64,000 nt of DNA, taken from positions 1 to 64,000 of the forward strand of contig NZ_FOAP01000013.1 of NCBI RefSeq assembly GCF_900109545.1. The letters run 5' to 3'. The notes under the pieces are model-generated. The model was given only the letters and a program-made list of their open reading frames with translations. It ran no database searches and was not told where the DNA came from. Each line of letters opens with the position of its first letter. Position 1 is the stretch's first letter. Shown here in pieces: positions 44,015 to 52,135 of the stretch. The translations under genes were made by a program, and so were the position numbers. This DNA comes from Stigmatella aurantiaca. GTDB taxonomy: Bacteria; Myxococcota; Myxococcia; Myxococcales; Myxococcaceae.

Positions 44015-45661
44015 TCAGGCCTTGCGGTCCTTCAGCCGGGTGTACGTGTACGAGATGAGCAGCAGAATCACCCCGAGCAGGATGAAGGTGATGACGCGCT
44101 GATCCGTGGGCAGCCGGGACAGGTCCACGAGCAGCAGCCGCCCCAGCGTGAGGGCGAGCCCCGCGAGCCCCACGAACCGGTAGCGGCGCTCGCGGAAGGC
44201 AAAGCCCACGGCGAACAGGCCCAGCGCGGTGACGGCCCAGCCGAGCGTGACGAGCCCCGCGGGCATCTCCTGCCCGGTGAGCCACAGCAGGCTGAGCCCC
44301 GCGCCGGCCGCGCACACGGCCTGGAGCAGCCCGTGGCCCCGGAAGGCCACCGGCGGTGAGAGCCAGGCGGGGCGGAGCACCCCCAGCCGCTCGGCCAGGA
44401 GGAAGCACGCGAAGGCGGCGGCCAGCACGCCCGAGGCGCTCACGGCGGTGAGCTGCGAGGCCCCCAGCCCCACCAGGAGGATGGCCACGCTGAGCCCGCG
44501 CAGGGCGGGGGAGGCGAGCGCGCGCGCCACGAGCCCCACACAGGTCCCCGTCACCAGCCACGAGACCACCAGGGCACGGCCACTGAAGTGGGCGGGCATC
44601 GCCAGGGCCAGGGTGATGGCGCCGAGGGCGAGGAAGGCGTGCGAGAGAAACGCGGGGGCCTGCCGCCACCGGGCCCCGAGGGCCCCCGCGCCCTGGGCCA
44701 GCGCCACGGCGAGGAGGAAGAGGAACAGGTTCGAGGGGCTCCGGGTCTCCACCTCGTAAGCGCCCAGGGCCAGCAGGCCCCCCCAGTTGAGGCCCGCGAA
44801 GGCCAGGCCCGCGCGGACGGAGAGCTCCCGGGGACGGGCGAGCAGCGCCACGGCGAACAGCAGGAAGTACAGCGCGAGGAAGGCCAGGCTCAGCAGGAGC
44901 CGCCCGTCGTCCGGTGCGCCCGGGACGAGGCTGGGGGCCCGTACCGCCCAGAGGGTGTGGGTGCTGTAGACGGAGACGAGGCTGGAGAGGGGGACGATGA
45001 CCCAGCGGTTCTTCACGAGGAAGAAGAGGGCGCCCATGGCCAGCAGCGTGGTGGACAGCAGGGTGAAGGCGGTGACGTCGCTGAGCATCCCCGTGTGCAG
45101 CCCGAGGAACAGCGCGATGCCGGCCACCGTCTCCGAGTGCATGCGCTGGGCGGTGACGACGATGCCGATGACGAACGCCGCCAGCAGCACCAGCGCGAGC
45201 ACCTGGCTGTCGATGACGCGCACGGAGGGGATGAAGTGCAGCGCGTACGTGACGAAGTAGGCGAGCGCCAGCCCTCCCCCGAACACGATGCGCCCGAAGA
45301 GCAGGTAGCGCCGGGACAGCCACAGCCCGAAGGCCCCAAGGCCCGCGCTCAGCGCGTAGCCCAGCACCACCCGGACGAGCAGCCCCAGCTCTCCGAAGCG
45401 GTAGGTGATGAGGTAGGCGATGCCGGTGATGAGGGCCACGATGCCCAGGCGGCTCAGCCAGTACGTGCCCAGGTGGGCTTCCAGGTCCGCGCGGGCCGGC
45501 GCCTCGGGCACGGGCGCGGAAGCCTCGGCGGGGGGGGGCGTGGGCAGGGCGCGGAGCCCCGGGGCCTCCAGCTGCTGGAGCCGGGCTTCCAGCGACGTGA
45601 CGAGTTGCTCCAGGCGCTGAACGCGCTCCCGCAGCGGCCCCTCTTCCTGCTCTGCGTTCAT
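44015..45661 (-). CDS. DUF2339 polytopic membrane protein
   Basis: A 548-residue membrane protein: an N-terminal coiled coil (LRERVQRLEQLVTSLEARLQ, ~8-32), a Pro/Ala linker, then about 14-16 transmembrane helices beginning HLGTYWLSRLGIVALITGIA. The pattern W-L-x-R-(I/L)-G and the size match DUF2339, a widespread family with unknown function sometimes linked to cell envelope. The gene converges with the exporter gene (nine bases between stops). Confidence 0.8.
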   Translation of the reverse strand: MNAEQEEGPLRERVQRLEQLVTSLEARLQQLEAPGLRALPTPPPAEASAPVPEAPARADLEAHLGTYWLSRLGIVALITGIAYLITYRFGELGLLVRVVLGYALSAGLGAFGLWLSRRYLLFGRIVFGGGLALAYFVTYALHFIPSVRVIDSQVLALVLLAAFVIGIVVTAQRMHSETVAGIALFLGLHTGMLSDVTAFTLLSTTLLAMGALFFLVKNRWVIVPLSSLVSVYSTHTLWAVRAPSLVPGAPDDGRLLLSLAFLALYFLLFAVALLARPRELSVRAGLAFAGLNWGGLLALGAYEVETRSPSNLFLFLLAVALAQGAGALGARWRQAPAFLSHAFLALGAITLALAMPAHFSGRALVVSWLVTGTCVGLVARALASPALRGLSVAILLVGLGASQLTAVSASGVLAAAFACFLLAERLGVLRPAWLSPPVAFRGHGLLQAVCAAGAGLSLLWLTGQEMPAGLVTLGWAVTALGLFAVGFAFRERRYRFVGLAGLALTLGRLLLVDLSRLPTDQRVITFILLGVILLLISYTYTRLKDRKA

Positions 45662-45838
45662 GCCCCCTCCCGGTGCGAACCCAAGGGGGCGGATTGGACC
45701 ATCCCCCTGTCCAACACACCACGGCGGCCTCGGCGAGTGTGCCCGTAAAGCTTGAGAATCATTGAAGAGTCAACGGCTGAGCATGTCAGACCGTCAGGTT
45801 ATTCGGACCCTCTTCGACCAAGCACGCGGGGTGGGTTC

Positions 45839-46936
45839 ATGCGCCGGGTTTCCAAGTCTTTCATTGCCCTGATGGTCTGCGCCGGGATGTTCTCGTGTGG
45901 CTCGGGACGCGAGCCGGACGGGCTCGCCGGGGCGCCGCTCCTGTCGGCTCCCCGGAAGCGGCTGCCCTTCGTCCAACTGGCGGATGGGCGGGTGCTGGCG
46001 GCCGGAGGCCACGACGGCCTGCGGACCCTCTCGTCGTGCGAGCTGTTTGATCCGGCCCTGGGGACGTGGAGCGCCACGGGCTCCCTGCGGACCGCGCGGC
46101 GCAACCACGCCGCGGCGGTGCTGGCGGATGGGCGGGTGCTGGTGGTGGGCGGCTCGCCCTCGCAGCCCGTCGGCGCGCTGGCGAGCACCGAAATCTATGA
46201 TCCGGCCACGGGCGTGTGGTCACCCGCCGCGCCGCTCTCGGTGCCCCGCGTGGATCCGACGGTGGTGACGCTGGCGGATGGGCGGGTGCTGGTGGTGGGT
46301 GGCTCGGACGTGGATCAACGCTCCCTGCGCTCGGCCGAGTGGTTCGACCCGGCCACGGGCACCTGGCATGCGGCGGAGACGCCGGGCTGGGGCCACGGCG
46401 GCGCGCAGGCGGCGGTGGTGCTGGCGGACGGACGGGTGCTCTTCGTGAGCGGCCTGCAGGCGGAGCTGTACGAGCCCGCCACGGGCCACTGGACGAAGGC
46501 GGGGCCCGCCGGGGGCGCCGCGGGCACCCACCGCATGGGCCACACGGTGACGCGGCTGGGGGATGGGCGGGTGCTGGTGGTGGGCGGCACCACCTCGCGC
46601 GCTGCGGAGACGGCGGAGCTGTTCGAGCCCGCCACGGGACAGTGGACGCTCGCGGCGGCCCCACGCACGCCCCGCGAGGGCCACGGGGCCCTGCTCACCG
46701 GAGACGGGGACGTGCTGGTGGTAGGCGGCTATCACTTCGCCTCGGGGACGCTCGCCTCGGCGGAGCGCTTCGAGCCCGTCTCGGGCACCTGGCACCCGGT
46801 GAACGCGCTCCAGGAGCCCCGCCAGGGCGCGGGACTGCTGCGGCTGCCGGGCAACGCGGTGCTGGTGGTGGGCGGCTTCAACGACGCGGTGGAGACACTC
46901 GCCAGCAGCGAGCGGTACGTGCCCGGCGGGGACTGA
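45839..46936 (+). CDS. Kelch-repeat lipoprotein
   Basis: A 365-residue lipoprotein (MRRVSKSFIALMVCAGMFSC, lipobox Cys at 20). It is built from about six Kelch-type blades, each with LADGRVLVVGG followed by a motif such as AEWFDPATGTWHAAETPG or AELFEPATGQWTLAAA. These fold into a beta-propeller that binds proteins or glycans at the cell surface. Such Kelch lipoproteins are numerous in myxobacteria. No catalytic signature. Confidence 0.85.
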   Translation: MRRVSKSFIALMVCAGMFSCGSGREPDGLAGAPLLSAPRKRLPFVQLADGRVLAAGGHDGLRTLSSCELFDPALGTWSATGSLRTARRNHAAAVLADGRVLVVGGSPSQPVGALASTEIYDPATGVWSPAAPLSVPRVDPTVVTLADGRVLVVGGSDVDQRSLRSAEWFDPATGTWHAAETPGWGHGGAQAAVVLADGRVLFVSGLQAELYEPATGHWTKAGPAGGAAGTHRMGHTVTRLGDGRVLVVGGTTSRAAETAELFEPATGQWTLAAAPRTPREGHGALLTGDGDVLVVGGYHFASGTLASAERFEPVSGTWHPVNALQEPRQGAGLLRLPGNAVLVVGGFNDAVETLASSERYVPGGD

Positions 46937-46982
46937 AAACCGCCCGCGCCGGAGGGGAGGGGCCGTGCCATGCTGCCCGGCC

Positions 46983-48368
46983 ATGCGCCTCCGGTCCCTC
47001 CCGTTGCTCCTTGCCGCATTGATGGTGTCCTCGGCCTGCGCCACCCCGGGCGCAAGGCCCGCTGCCGGGGAGGGCGCGCCTCCCGCGCGTCCCTTCGGCA
47101 CCCTTGAGGCGCAGGCGCGGCGTCAGCAGGCGTGGCTGCGCGAGCGGCTGGAGGTGGCGCTCCCGCAGCTCATGCGCCAGCACGGCATCGAGCTGTGGGT
47201 GGTGCCGATGCGCGAGTACAACGAGGACCCTGTCTTCAAGGCCCTGGTCTCCGCCACCACGTTCGCGGCTCGCCGCCGCACCATCTATGTCTTCCACGAC
47301 CGGGGGGCGCAGCTGGGCGTGTCCCGCATCGCGCTGGGCGGCAACGCCCAGGGCGGGCTGTACGAGCTGCGGCGTCCCACGCAGCAGGTGGAGGGCGGGG
47401 GCAGGGCGGTGGAGCCCTGGGGGCCGGACCAGTGGCAGATGCTCAAGCAGCTCCTGGAGGAGCGCCAGCCCCGCACCGTGGCCATCAACGTCTCGCGCGT
47501 CTTCGCCTTCGCGGACGGGCTGACCCACGGTGAGTACGAGGGCATGGTGGAGGCCCTGGGGCCCGAGTGGGCCTCGCGCCTCAAGCCCTCCGGGGGGCTG
47601 CCGGTGGACCTGCTGGCGTGGCGGAGCGAGGACGAGGCGCGCTTCTTCGCGGAGGAGAACCGGCTCGCGTGGGACATCATCCAGACGGCCTTCTCCAACG
47701 AAGTCATTACCCCGGGCACCACGCGCGTCCGGGAGGTGGAGTGGTGGATGGTCCAGCGGCTGAATGACCTGGGGCTGGCCACGTGGTTCCACCCCTCGGT
47801 GAGCGTGCAGCGGCAGGGGGCGGGGGAGGCGCAGCTCGGCGAGGATCCGGTCATCCAGCGGGGGGACGTGCTGCACTGTGACTTCGGCATCACCGCGCTG
47901 CGGCTCAACACGGACACCCAGCACATGGGCTACGTGCTGCGCGAGGGCGAGACGCAGGTGCCCGAGGGGCTGAAGGGGGCCCTGGCGCGCTCCAACCGGC
48001 TGCAGGACATCGTGGTGGAGGAGCTGCGGCCGGGCCGCACGGGCAACGAGGTGCTGGCCGCCTCGCTCGCCCGCATGCGGGCAGAGGGCATCGAGGGCAC
48101 CATCTACTCCCACCCGGTGGGGCTGCACGGCCATGGCGCGGGGGCCATGGTGGGGCTGTGGGACCGGCAGGAGGGGGTGCCCGGCAATGGCGACCACCGC
48201 ATCCTCCCGGCCATGTGGTACTCCATCGAGCTGCAGGCCACCTCGCCCGTGGCGGAGTGGGGCGGCCAGAAGGTGCGCTCGGCCCAGGAGGAGGACGTCA
48301 TCCTCGGCGCCGATGGCCAGGTGCGCTGGGCGTGGAAGCGCCAGACGGCCTTCCACGTGGTGCGCTAG
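46983..48368 (+). CDS. M24-type metallopeptidase-like lipoprotein (Xaa-Pro family)
   Basis: A 461-residue secreted protein (MRLRSLPLLLAALMVSSAC, lipobox Cys at 19). An N-terminal creatinase-like domain (~45-215, QLMRQHGIELWVVPMREYNE) precedes the pita-bread domain with candidate metal ligands of the M24 set: Asp in VLHCDFGITAL, Asp in NTDTQHMGY, His in YSHPVGLHGHG, Glu in YSIELQAT, Glu in AQEEDVIL. This fits an aminopeptidase P/prolidase-like enzyme located outside the cytoplasm, possibly trimming peptides from prey. Convergent with the response regulator gene, sharing four bases at the stops. Confidence 0.82.
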   Translation: MRLRSLPLLLAALMVSSACATPGARPAAGEGAPPARPFGTLEAQARRQQAWLRERLEVALPQLMRQHGIELWVVPMREYNEDPVFKALVSATTFAARRRTIYVFHDRGAQLGVSRIALGGNAQGGLYELRRPTQQVEGGGRAVEPWGPDQWQMLKQLLEERQPRTVAINVSRVFAFADGLTHGEYEGMVEALGPEWASRLKPSGGLPVDLLAWRSEDEARFFAEENRLAWDIIQTAFSNEVITPGTTRVREVEWWMVQRLNDLGLATWFHPSVSVQRQGAGEAQLGEDPVIQRGDVLHCDFGITALRLNTDTQHMGYVLREGETQVPEGLKGALARSNRLQDIVVEELRPGRTGNEVLAASLARMRAEGIEGTIYSHPVGLHGHGAGAMVGLWDRQEGVPGNGDHRILPAMWYSIELQATSPVAEWGGQKVRSAQEEDVILGADGQVRWAWKRQTAFHVVR

Positions 48369-48730
48369 TGCATCCGGGGCGGGCCTGCGAAGCGGTGGAC
48401 GAGCTCCAGCACCGCGGCGATGCCGAAGGGCTTCGGCAGGAAGGCCGCGCACGGCAGGTGCTTCCAGAGAGAGAAGGGGCTCGCGCTCATCATCACCACG
48501 GGGATGTCCCGCAGGTGGGGCGCGGCCTGCATCAGCGCCAGCAGCGCGGGGCCGTTCAGCACCGGCATCATGTGGTCGAGCAACACCAGCGCGGGGCGCT
48601 CGGTCTCCATGCGATCGAACGCCTGCCGCCCGTTGCTCGCGATGACCGTCCGGTACCCTTCATCCGCGAGCAAGTCCCGGAGGGCCTCGACGATGCCAAA
48701 CTCGTCATCGACGATGAGGATGGGACCCAT
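48365..48730 (-). CDS. Single-domain response regulator
   Basis: A 121-residue receiver domain: ILIVDDEFGIVEALRDLLAD, phospho-acceptor Asp in LVLLDHMMPVLNGPA, Thr/Ser switch in VVMMSASPF, Lys in AFLPKPFGIA. No output domain, so it works by protein contact, like CheY or Spo0F. It begins two bases after the stop of the KaiC-like gene on the same strand; the two proteins very likely act in the same pathway. Confidence 0.9.
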   Translation of the reverse strand: MGPILIVDDEFGIVEALRDLLADEGYRTVIASNGRQAFDRMETERPALVLLDHMMPVLNGPALLALMQAAPHLRDIPVVMMSASPFSLWKHLPCAAFLPKPFGIAAVLELVHRFAGPPRMH

Positions 48731-48732
48731 GC

Positions 48733-50229
48733 CTACGCGCCTCTGCGTCCACGGGGGCTCTTGCGGGAAGGCACTCCCGCGGGGGACCGGGCCATGCCCG
48801 TCATGAGCATCTGCGCGTCCTCGAAGGAGGAGCCCACCGTCAGCCCCTGGCCGTTGATGAGCAGCTCGCGCACGGTGCCGTCGTAGCCGCTGTTGCGCTC
48901 CTTGAGGATGGAAATGAAGCGGCGCAGCTCGGAGTGCAGCTCCACCGAGCGCAGGAAGAGAATGTTCTCCGCCATCATGGAGATGCCCCGCGTGGGGAAC
49001 TTCACTTCCGGGCCGAAAGCGGAGGCCGTCTCCACCGTGAACAGCAGGGTGACGCCTCTCACCCGGCACTCGTTGACCAGCGCCGCCAGGAAGCGCGCCA
49101 CCCGGGATTGGCGGACGGCGGCCTTGGTCAGGGCATCATAGCCATCCAGGAAGATGCGCCGGGCCCCCCGCGTGCGGATGGCCTCCAGCATCTGCGCGCC
49201 GAGCTTGTCGAGGAGAGTCTCGGTGGGAGCCCGGAAGCTCACCTCGAGGAGCCCCTGGTCGATGAGCGGCGCGAGCTCGAGGCCCACGCTGGCCGTCTGG
49301 GCCAGCATGCGCCGGGGCGCGTCGTAGAAGGCGAAGTAGTGGCCCCGGTCCCCCTTGCGGGCCCCCTCGGCCAGGAAGTGCATGCCGAGCAGTGTCTTTC
49401 CGCTGCCAGGGGGACCGAGCAGGATGGTCGTGGAGCCCATGGGCAGGCCGCCGGCCAGCATCGTGTCCAGTCCGGCGATCCCGAAGGCGCAGCGGGCCTC
49501 TCCCGTATGGGCAGAGGGCGCATTCACCTCCGCGACGGTCTCCAGCCGCGGAAAGACCTCGAGCCCCCGGGAGGTGATTTCGAAGCTGTGCCGCCCGAGC
49601 AGGTGGGGGCTGCCCCGGAACTTGCGGACGAGCAGCTCGCGAATCGTGCGCGCGCCCACGGTCCGCTGCTTCAGGATGAGCAAGCCATCCACCATGGTGT
49701 GCTCGGCCCGGAGGCCCTGCCCTCCGCCCGTGGTGAGCACCAGCGCCGTGCACCCTACGAGTTGGGTCACCACCTGGAGCCCGTGGATGAACTTCTTGAG
49801 CGCCTGAGGCGAAGGGGCCATCTCCTCCGCGGCCACCAGCCCGTCGAGCACGAGCAGCGAGATGCGCTGGCTGCGGATCTCCTTGCGCAGGAGCGTGCCC
49901 AGGCCCTCCAGCCCCTCCTGCTCCAACTCGTTGAAGGCGCTCAGGTACGAGATGGCGTCCGGGAGCCGCGAGGCGTCGAAGAACGAGAGCGAGTTGAGGT
50001 TGCTGACCAGCTCCGTGTGCGACTCGGCCAGCAGCGTGACGTAGAGTACCCGCCCTCCCTGGGTGGCATGGTGGAAGCACGCCTGGTTGGCGAGGATGGT
50101 CTTCCCCGCGCCCGGCAGGCCCATCACCATGTAGGTGCGCCCTGTGCGGAACCCGCCGCTGAGCACCGTATCGAGGCCGGGGATGCCCGTGGGAATCCGC
50201 TCTGCTGGGCGTGCACTGCTATCGGTCAT
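48733..50229 (-). CDS. Tandem KaiC-like RecA-type ATPase
   Basis: A 498-residue protein with two KaiC/RecA-fold domains. Domain 1: GIPGLDTVLSGGFRTGRTYM, Walker A GLPGAGKTIL (~38-47), Walker B LLVLDGLVA. Domain 2: AGLDTMLAGGLPMGSTTILL, Walker A GPPGSGKTLL (~275), Walker B RRIFLDGYDAL. The C-terminus (FISILKERNSGYDGTVREL) is of the KaiC-family type found outside cyanobacteria. No KaiA or KaiB is near, and paired KaiC-response regulator genes commonly belong to non-clock signalling. It probably controls the adjacent receiver or a kinase. Confidence 0.87.
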   Translation of the reverse strand: MTDSSARPAERIPTGIPGLDTVLSGGFRTGRTYMVMGLPGAGKTILANQACFHHATQGGRVLYVTLLAESHTELVSNLNSLSFFDASRLPDAISYLSAFNELEQEGLEGLGTLLRKEIRSQRISLLVLDGLVAAEEMAPSPQALKKFIHGLQVVTQLVGCTALVLTTGGGQGLRAEHTMVDGLLILKQRTVGARTIRELLVRKFRGSPHLLGRHSFEITSRGLEVFPRLETVAEVNAPSAHTGEARCAFGIAGLDTMLAGGLPMGSTTILLGPPGSGKTLLGMHFLAEGARKGDRGHYFAFYDAPRRMLAQTASVGLELAPLIDQGLLEVSFRAPTETLLDKLGAQMLEAIRTRGARRIFLDGYDALTKAAVRQSRVARFLAALVNECRVRGVTLLFTVETASAFGPEVKFPTRGISMMAENILFLRSVELHSELRRFISILKERNSGYDGTVRELLINGQGLTVGSSFEDAQMLMTGMARSPAGVPSRKSPRGRRGA

Positions 50230-50385
50230 CGCGCATTCCCCTGAGGGGGCTCCCGGGAGGGGGGGAGAGAGGCCCCACCTGGAAGTGCCTTAGCCCAGAA
50301 GTCCTACCGCGTGAAGCGGACTTGGGGCCAAGCGCGCCCGGGGTCCCGCCGCCAGCGTGGGCGGCGGGCCGGGTTCCGCCGTGGG

Positions 50386-51936
50386 CTAGCGGTAATCCCA
50401 CTTCTGGTTGGCGGCGCCGTTGCAATCCCAGAGGTGCAGCTTGGCGCCGCTGGCCGAGCTGACATCCTTGATGTCCACGCACTTGTTGGCCAGGTAGCTG
50501 ACCAGGTCACCCGCGCCGCTGAGCACGAAGTCCTGGGCGCGGTTGCCATTGCAGCTGACGAGCTGGATGGGCGTGCCGTTGGCCGTGGAGGCGTTGGCGA
50601 CGTCCACGCACTTGCCGCCGATCTGCAGCGTGCTGCCCACCCAGGTGAACTTCTGGGCGTTGGTGCCGTTGCAGTCCCACATCTGGAGCTGCACGCCGTC
50701 GGAGAAGTTGGAGTTGGGCACGTCGATGCACTTGCCGTTGAGGCGCGAGACGAACCCCTTGCCGCCGCCGCCACCGCCGTTCGTCGTGAGCGACAGGCCG
50801 TAGACGCTCAGGATGGGGTTGAGCGGCTGGAAGAACGTGGTGCCGCCCGAGGTGCAGTTGCCCGAGCCGCCCGACGTCACGCCCTGGGCCTGGTTGCCGG
50901 AGAGCCACGAGCCGCCCGAGTCACCGCCCTCGGCGCAGACGTTGGTCTGGGTGAGGCCGTAGACGGGGCCGTTGGAGTAGTTGACGGTGACGTTCTTGGC
51001 CTGGATGGCGCCGCAGCGCTTGCCGGTGGTGGAGCCGGAGCGGCAGATGGAGGCGCCGATGCCCGCCTCGCTGGAGCCGGAGACGACGTCATTGCCGCCC
51101 GCGTAGTTGTTGACCCACGGCTGCGAGGCCCAGGAGCCGTTGGTCTGCACCCAGCCGTAGTCGTTGCCGGGGAAGCTCGAGCCGCGGACGGTGCCCTGTG
51201 CCACGCGGTTGTGGCCGGAGGTGGTGGTGCCCACGCCGCCGCAGTGGCCCGCGGTGACGAAGCCGCCGTTGACGGCGAAGCCAATCGAACAGCGCGCGTT
51301 GCCGGGGTAGTAGGCATCTCCGCCGCGCGTGTCGTACAGCGGCCGGGGCGCTTCGGCGGAACGGACCACGCGGATGGTGCCGTCCTTCGCGCCGCTCGTG
51401 CGGGCGATGAAGTTCTCGGCCTGGAACTTGGACATGACCGAGTCCGCGGCGGTCACGACGACGCTGTTGGTGGGCAGGTCGACGTACCAGGTGTGGATGG
51501 AGGACGCGGAGGCGTTCGCGGCGTTGCGGTCCAGCTCATCCATCACGCGGTCGAGCTGCGCCTTGCTGCGGGCCACGCGGCGGGGCTCGGCTCCCGCGAG
51601 GCGCACCAGGGCGGCGCTGGCCTCGTCGGTGACGCCGACGATGAGCTGGGAGCCGTCCTCATTCAGCCAGGCGCCCCCGAAGGTGCTGCCCAGCTCCTGG
51701 CTCAGCCGGAGCTCGACGCGGGCGGCGGTCGCCTCGAACGCCAGCCGGCGGTGAATCTGCTCCTCGGAGAGGCCCAGGTCCCGCTGCATCGCGGAGAGCA
51801 TCGACGGGGACACGTCCTGCGCGGCCACGGTCTGGCCGGTAGGGGCCGCCTCGGCGGTGGCAGGCAGGCCATGGGCGGTGGCCAGGCCCGCGAACAGGGC
51901 CGTCACGGTGGAGAGCGTGTGAAGCTTTCGGGTCAT
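50386..51936 (-). CDS. Streptogrisin/alpha-lytic-like protease with ricin-type lectin domain
   Basis: A 516-residue secreted enzyme. ATG 51936 gives a Sec signal (MTRKLHTLSTVTALFAGLAT ... AEA). Residues ~40-170 resemble the alpha-lytic protease pro-region (LSEEQIHRRLAFEATAARVE, STFGGAWLNEDGSQLIVGVT), a folding chaperone. Chymotrypsin-fold triad: His in VTAGHCGG (~230), Asp in PGNDYGWVQ, Ser in GGDSGGSW (~339). After a Gly-rich linker, ~395-516 carry a ricin B-type beta-trefoil with three QLQMWDCNGTNAQKF-like repeats that bind sugars. Likely an extracellular bacteriolytic or proteolytic weapon. Confidence 0.9.
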   Translation of the reverse strand: MTRKLHTLSTVTALFAGLATAHGLPATAEAAPTGQTVAAQDVSPSMLSAMQRDLGLSEEQIHRRLAFEATAARVELRLSQELGSTFGGAWLNEDGSQLIVGVTDEASAALVRLAGAEPRRVARSKAQLDRVMDELDRNAANASASSIHTWYVDLPTNSVVVTAADSVMSKFQAENFIARTSGAKDGTIRVVRSAEAPRPLYDTRGGDAYYPGNARCSIGFAVNGGFVTAGHCGGVGTTTSGHNRVAQGTVRGSSFPGNDYGWVQTNGSWASQPWVNNYAGGNDVVSGSSEAGIGASICRSGSTTGKRCGAIQAKNVTVNYSNGPVYGLTQTNVCAEGGDSGGSWLSGNQAQGVTSGGSGNCTSGGTTFFQPLNPILSVYGLSLTTNGGGGGGKGFVSRLNGKCIDVPNSNFSDGVQLQMWDCNGTNAQKFTWVGSTLQIGGKCVDVANASTANGTPIQLVSCNGNRAQDFVLSGAGDLVSYLANKCVDIKDVSSASGAKLHLWDCNGAANQKWDYR

Positions 51937-52087
51937 GAATGTCTCGGGGATAGGGGTGAACCGCCCCGGGCTTTTGCATGGCGCTTGCCAAGGCACCACC
52001 CGTCCGGGGCTTTCAGGTCAAACAAGCAATTCCAGGAGCTTGCGTCCAGCCTGAACTGAACGTGAAAGCGGCTTGGCCTCCGGGGCT

Positions 52088-52123
52088 GGTGACTGCGGTC
52101 ACCACCTGGTGACGGGAGTCACC
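52088..52123. repeat. Tandem pair of perfect 16-bp palindromes
   Basis: GGTGAC-TGCG-GTCACC (52088-52103) and GGTGAC-GGGA-GTCACC (52108-52123) are two identical inverted repeats spaced with a 20-base period (about two helical turns), each followed by ACC. They lie between the PBP stop (52136) and the start of the protease gene (51936). The arrangement suggests paired dimer sites for a regulator of the protease gene; a structured 3' end of the PBP transcript is the alternative. Confidence 0.6.
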
Positions 52124-52135
52124 ACCGGGAGCGCG

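Noticed and set aside
45745-45775. Fur-box-like GAGAATCATTG upstream of the Kelch lipoprotein
   Set aside because: Only about half of the consensus is present and the gene has no link to iron.
48733-50229. Circadian clock KaiC
   Set aside because: No kaiA or kaiB nearby; KaiC-like proteins outside cyanobacteria usually have other roles. Kept as KaiC-like ATPase.
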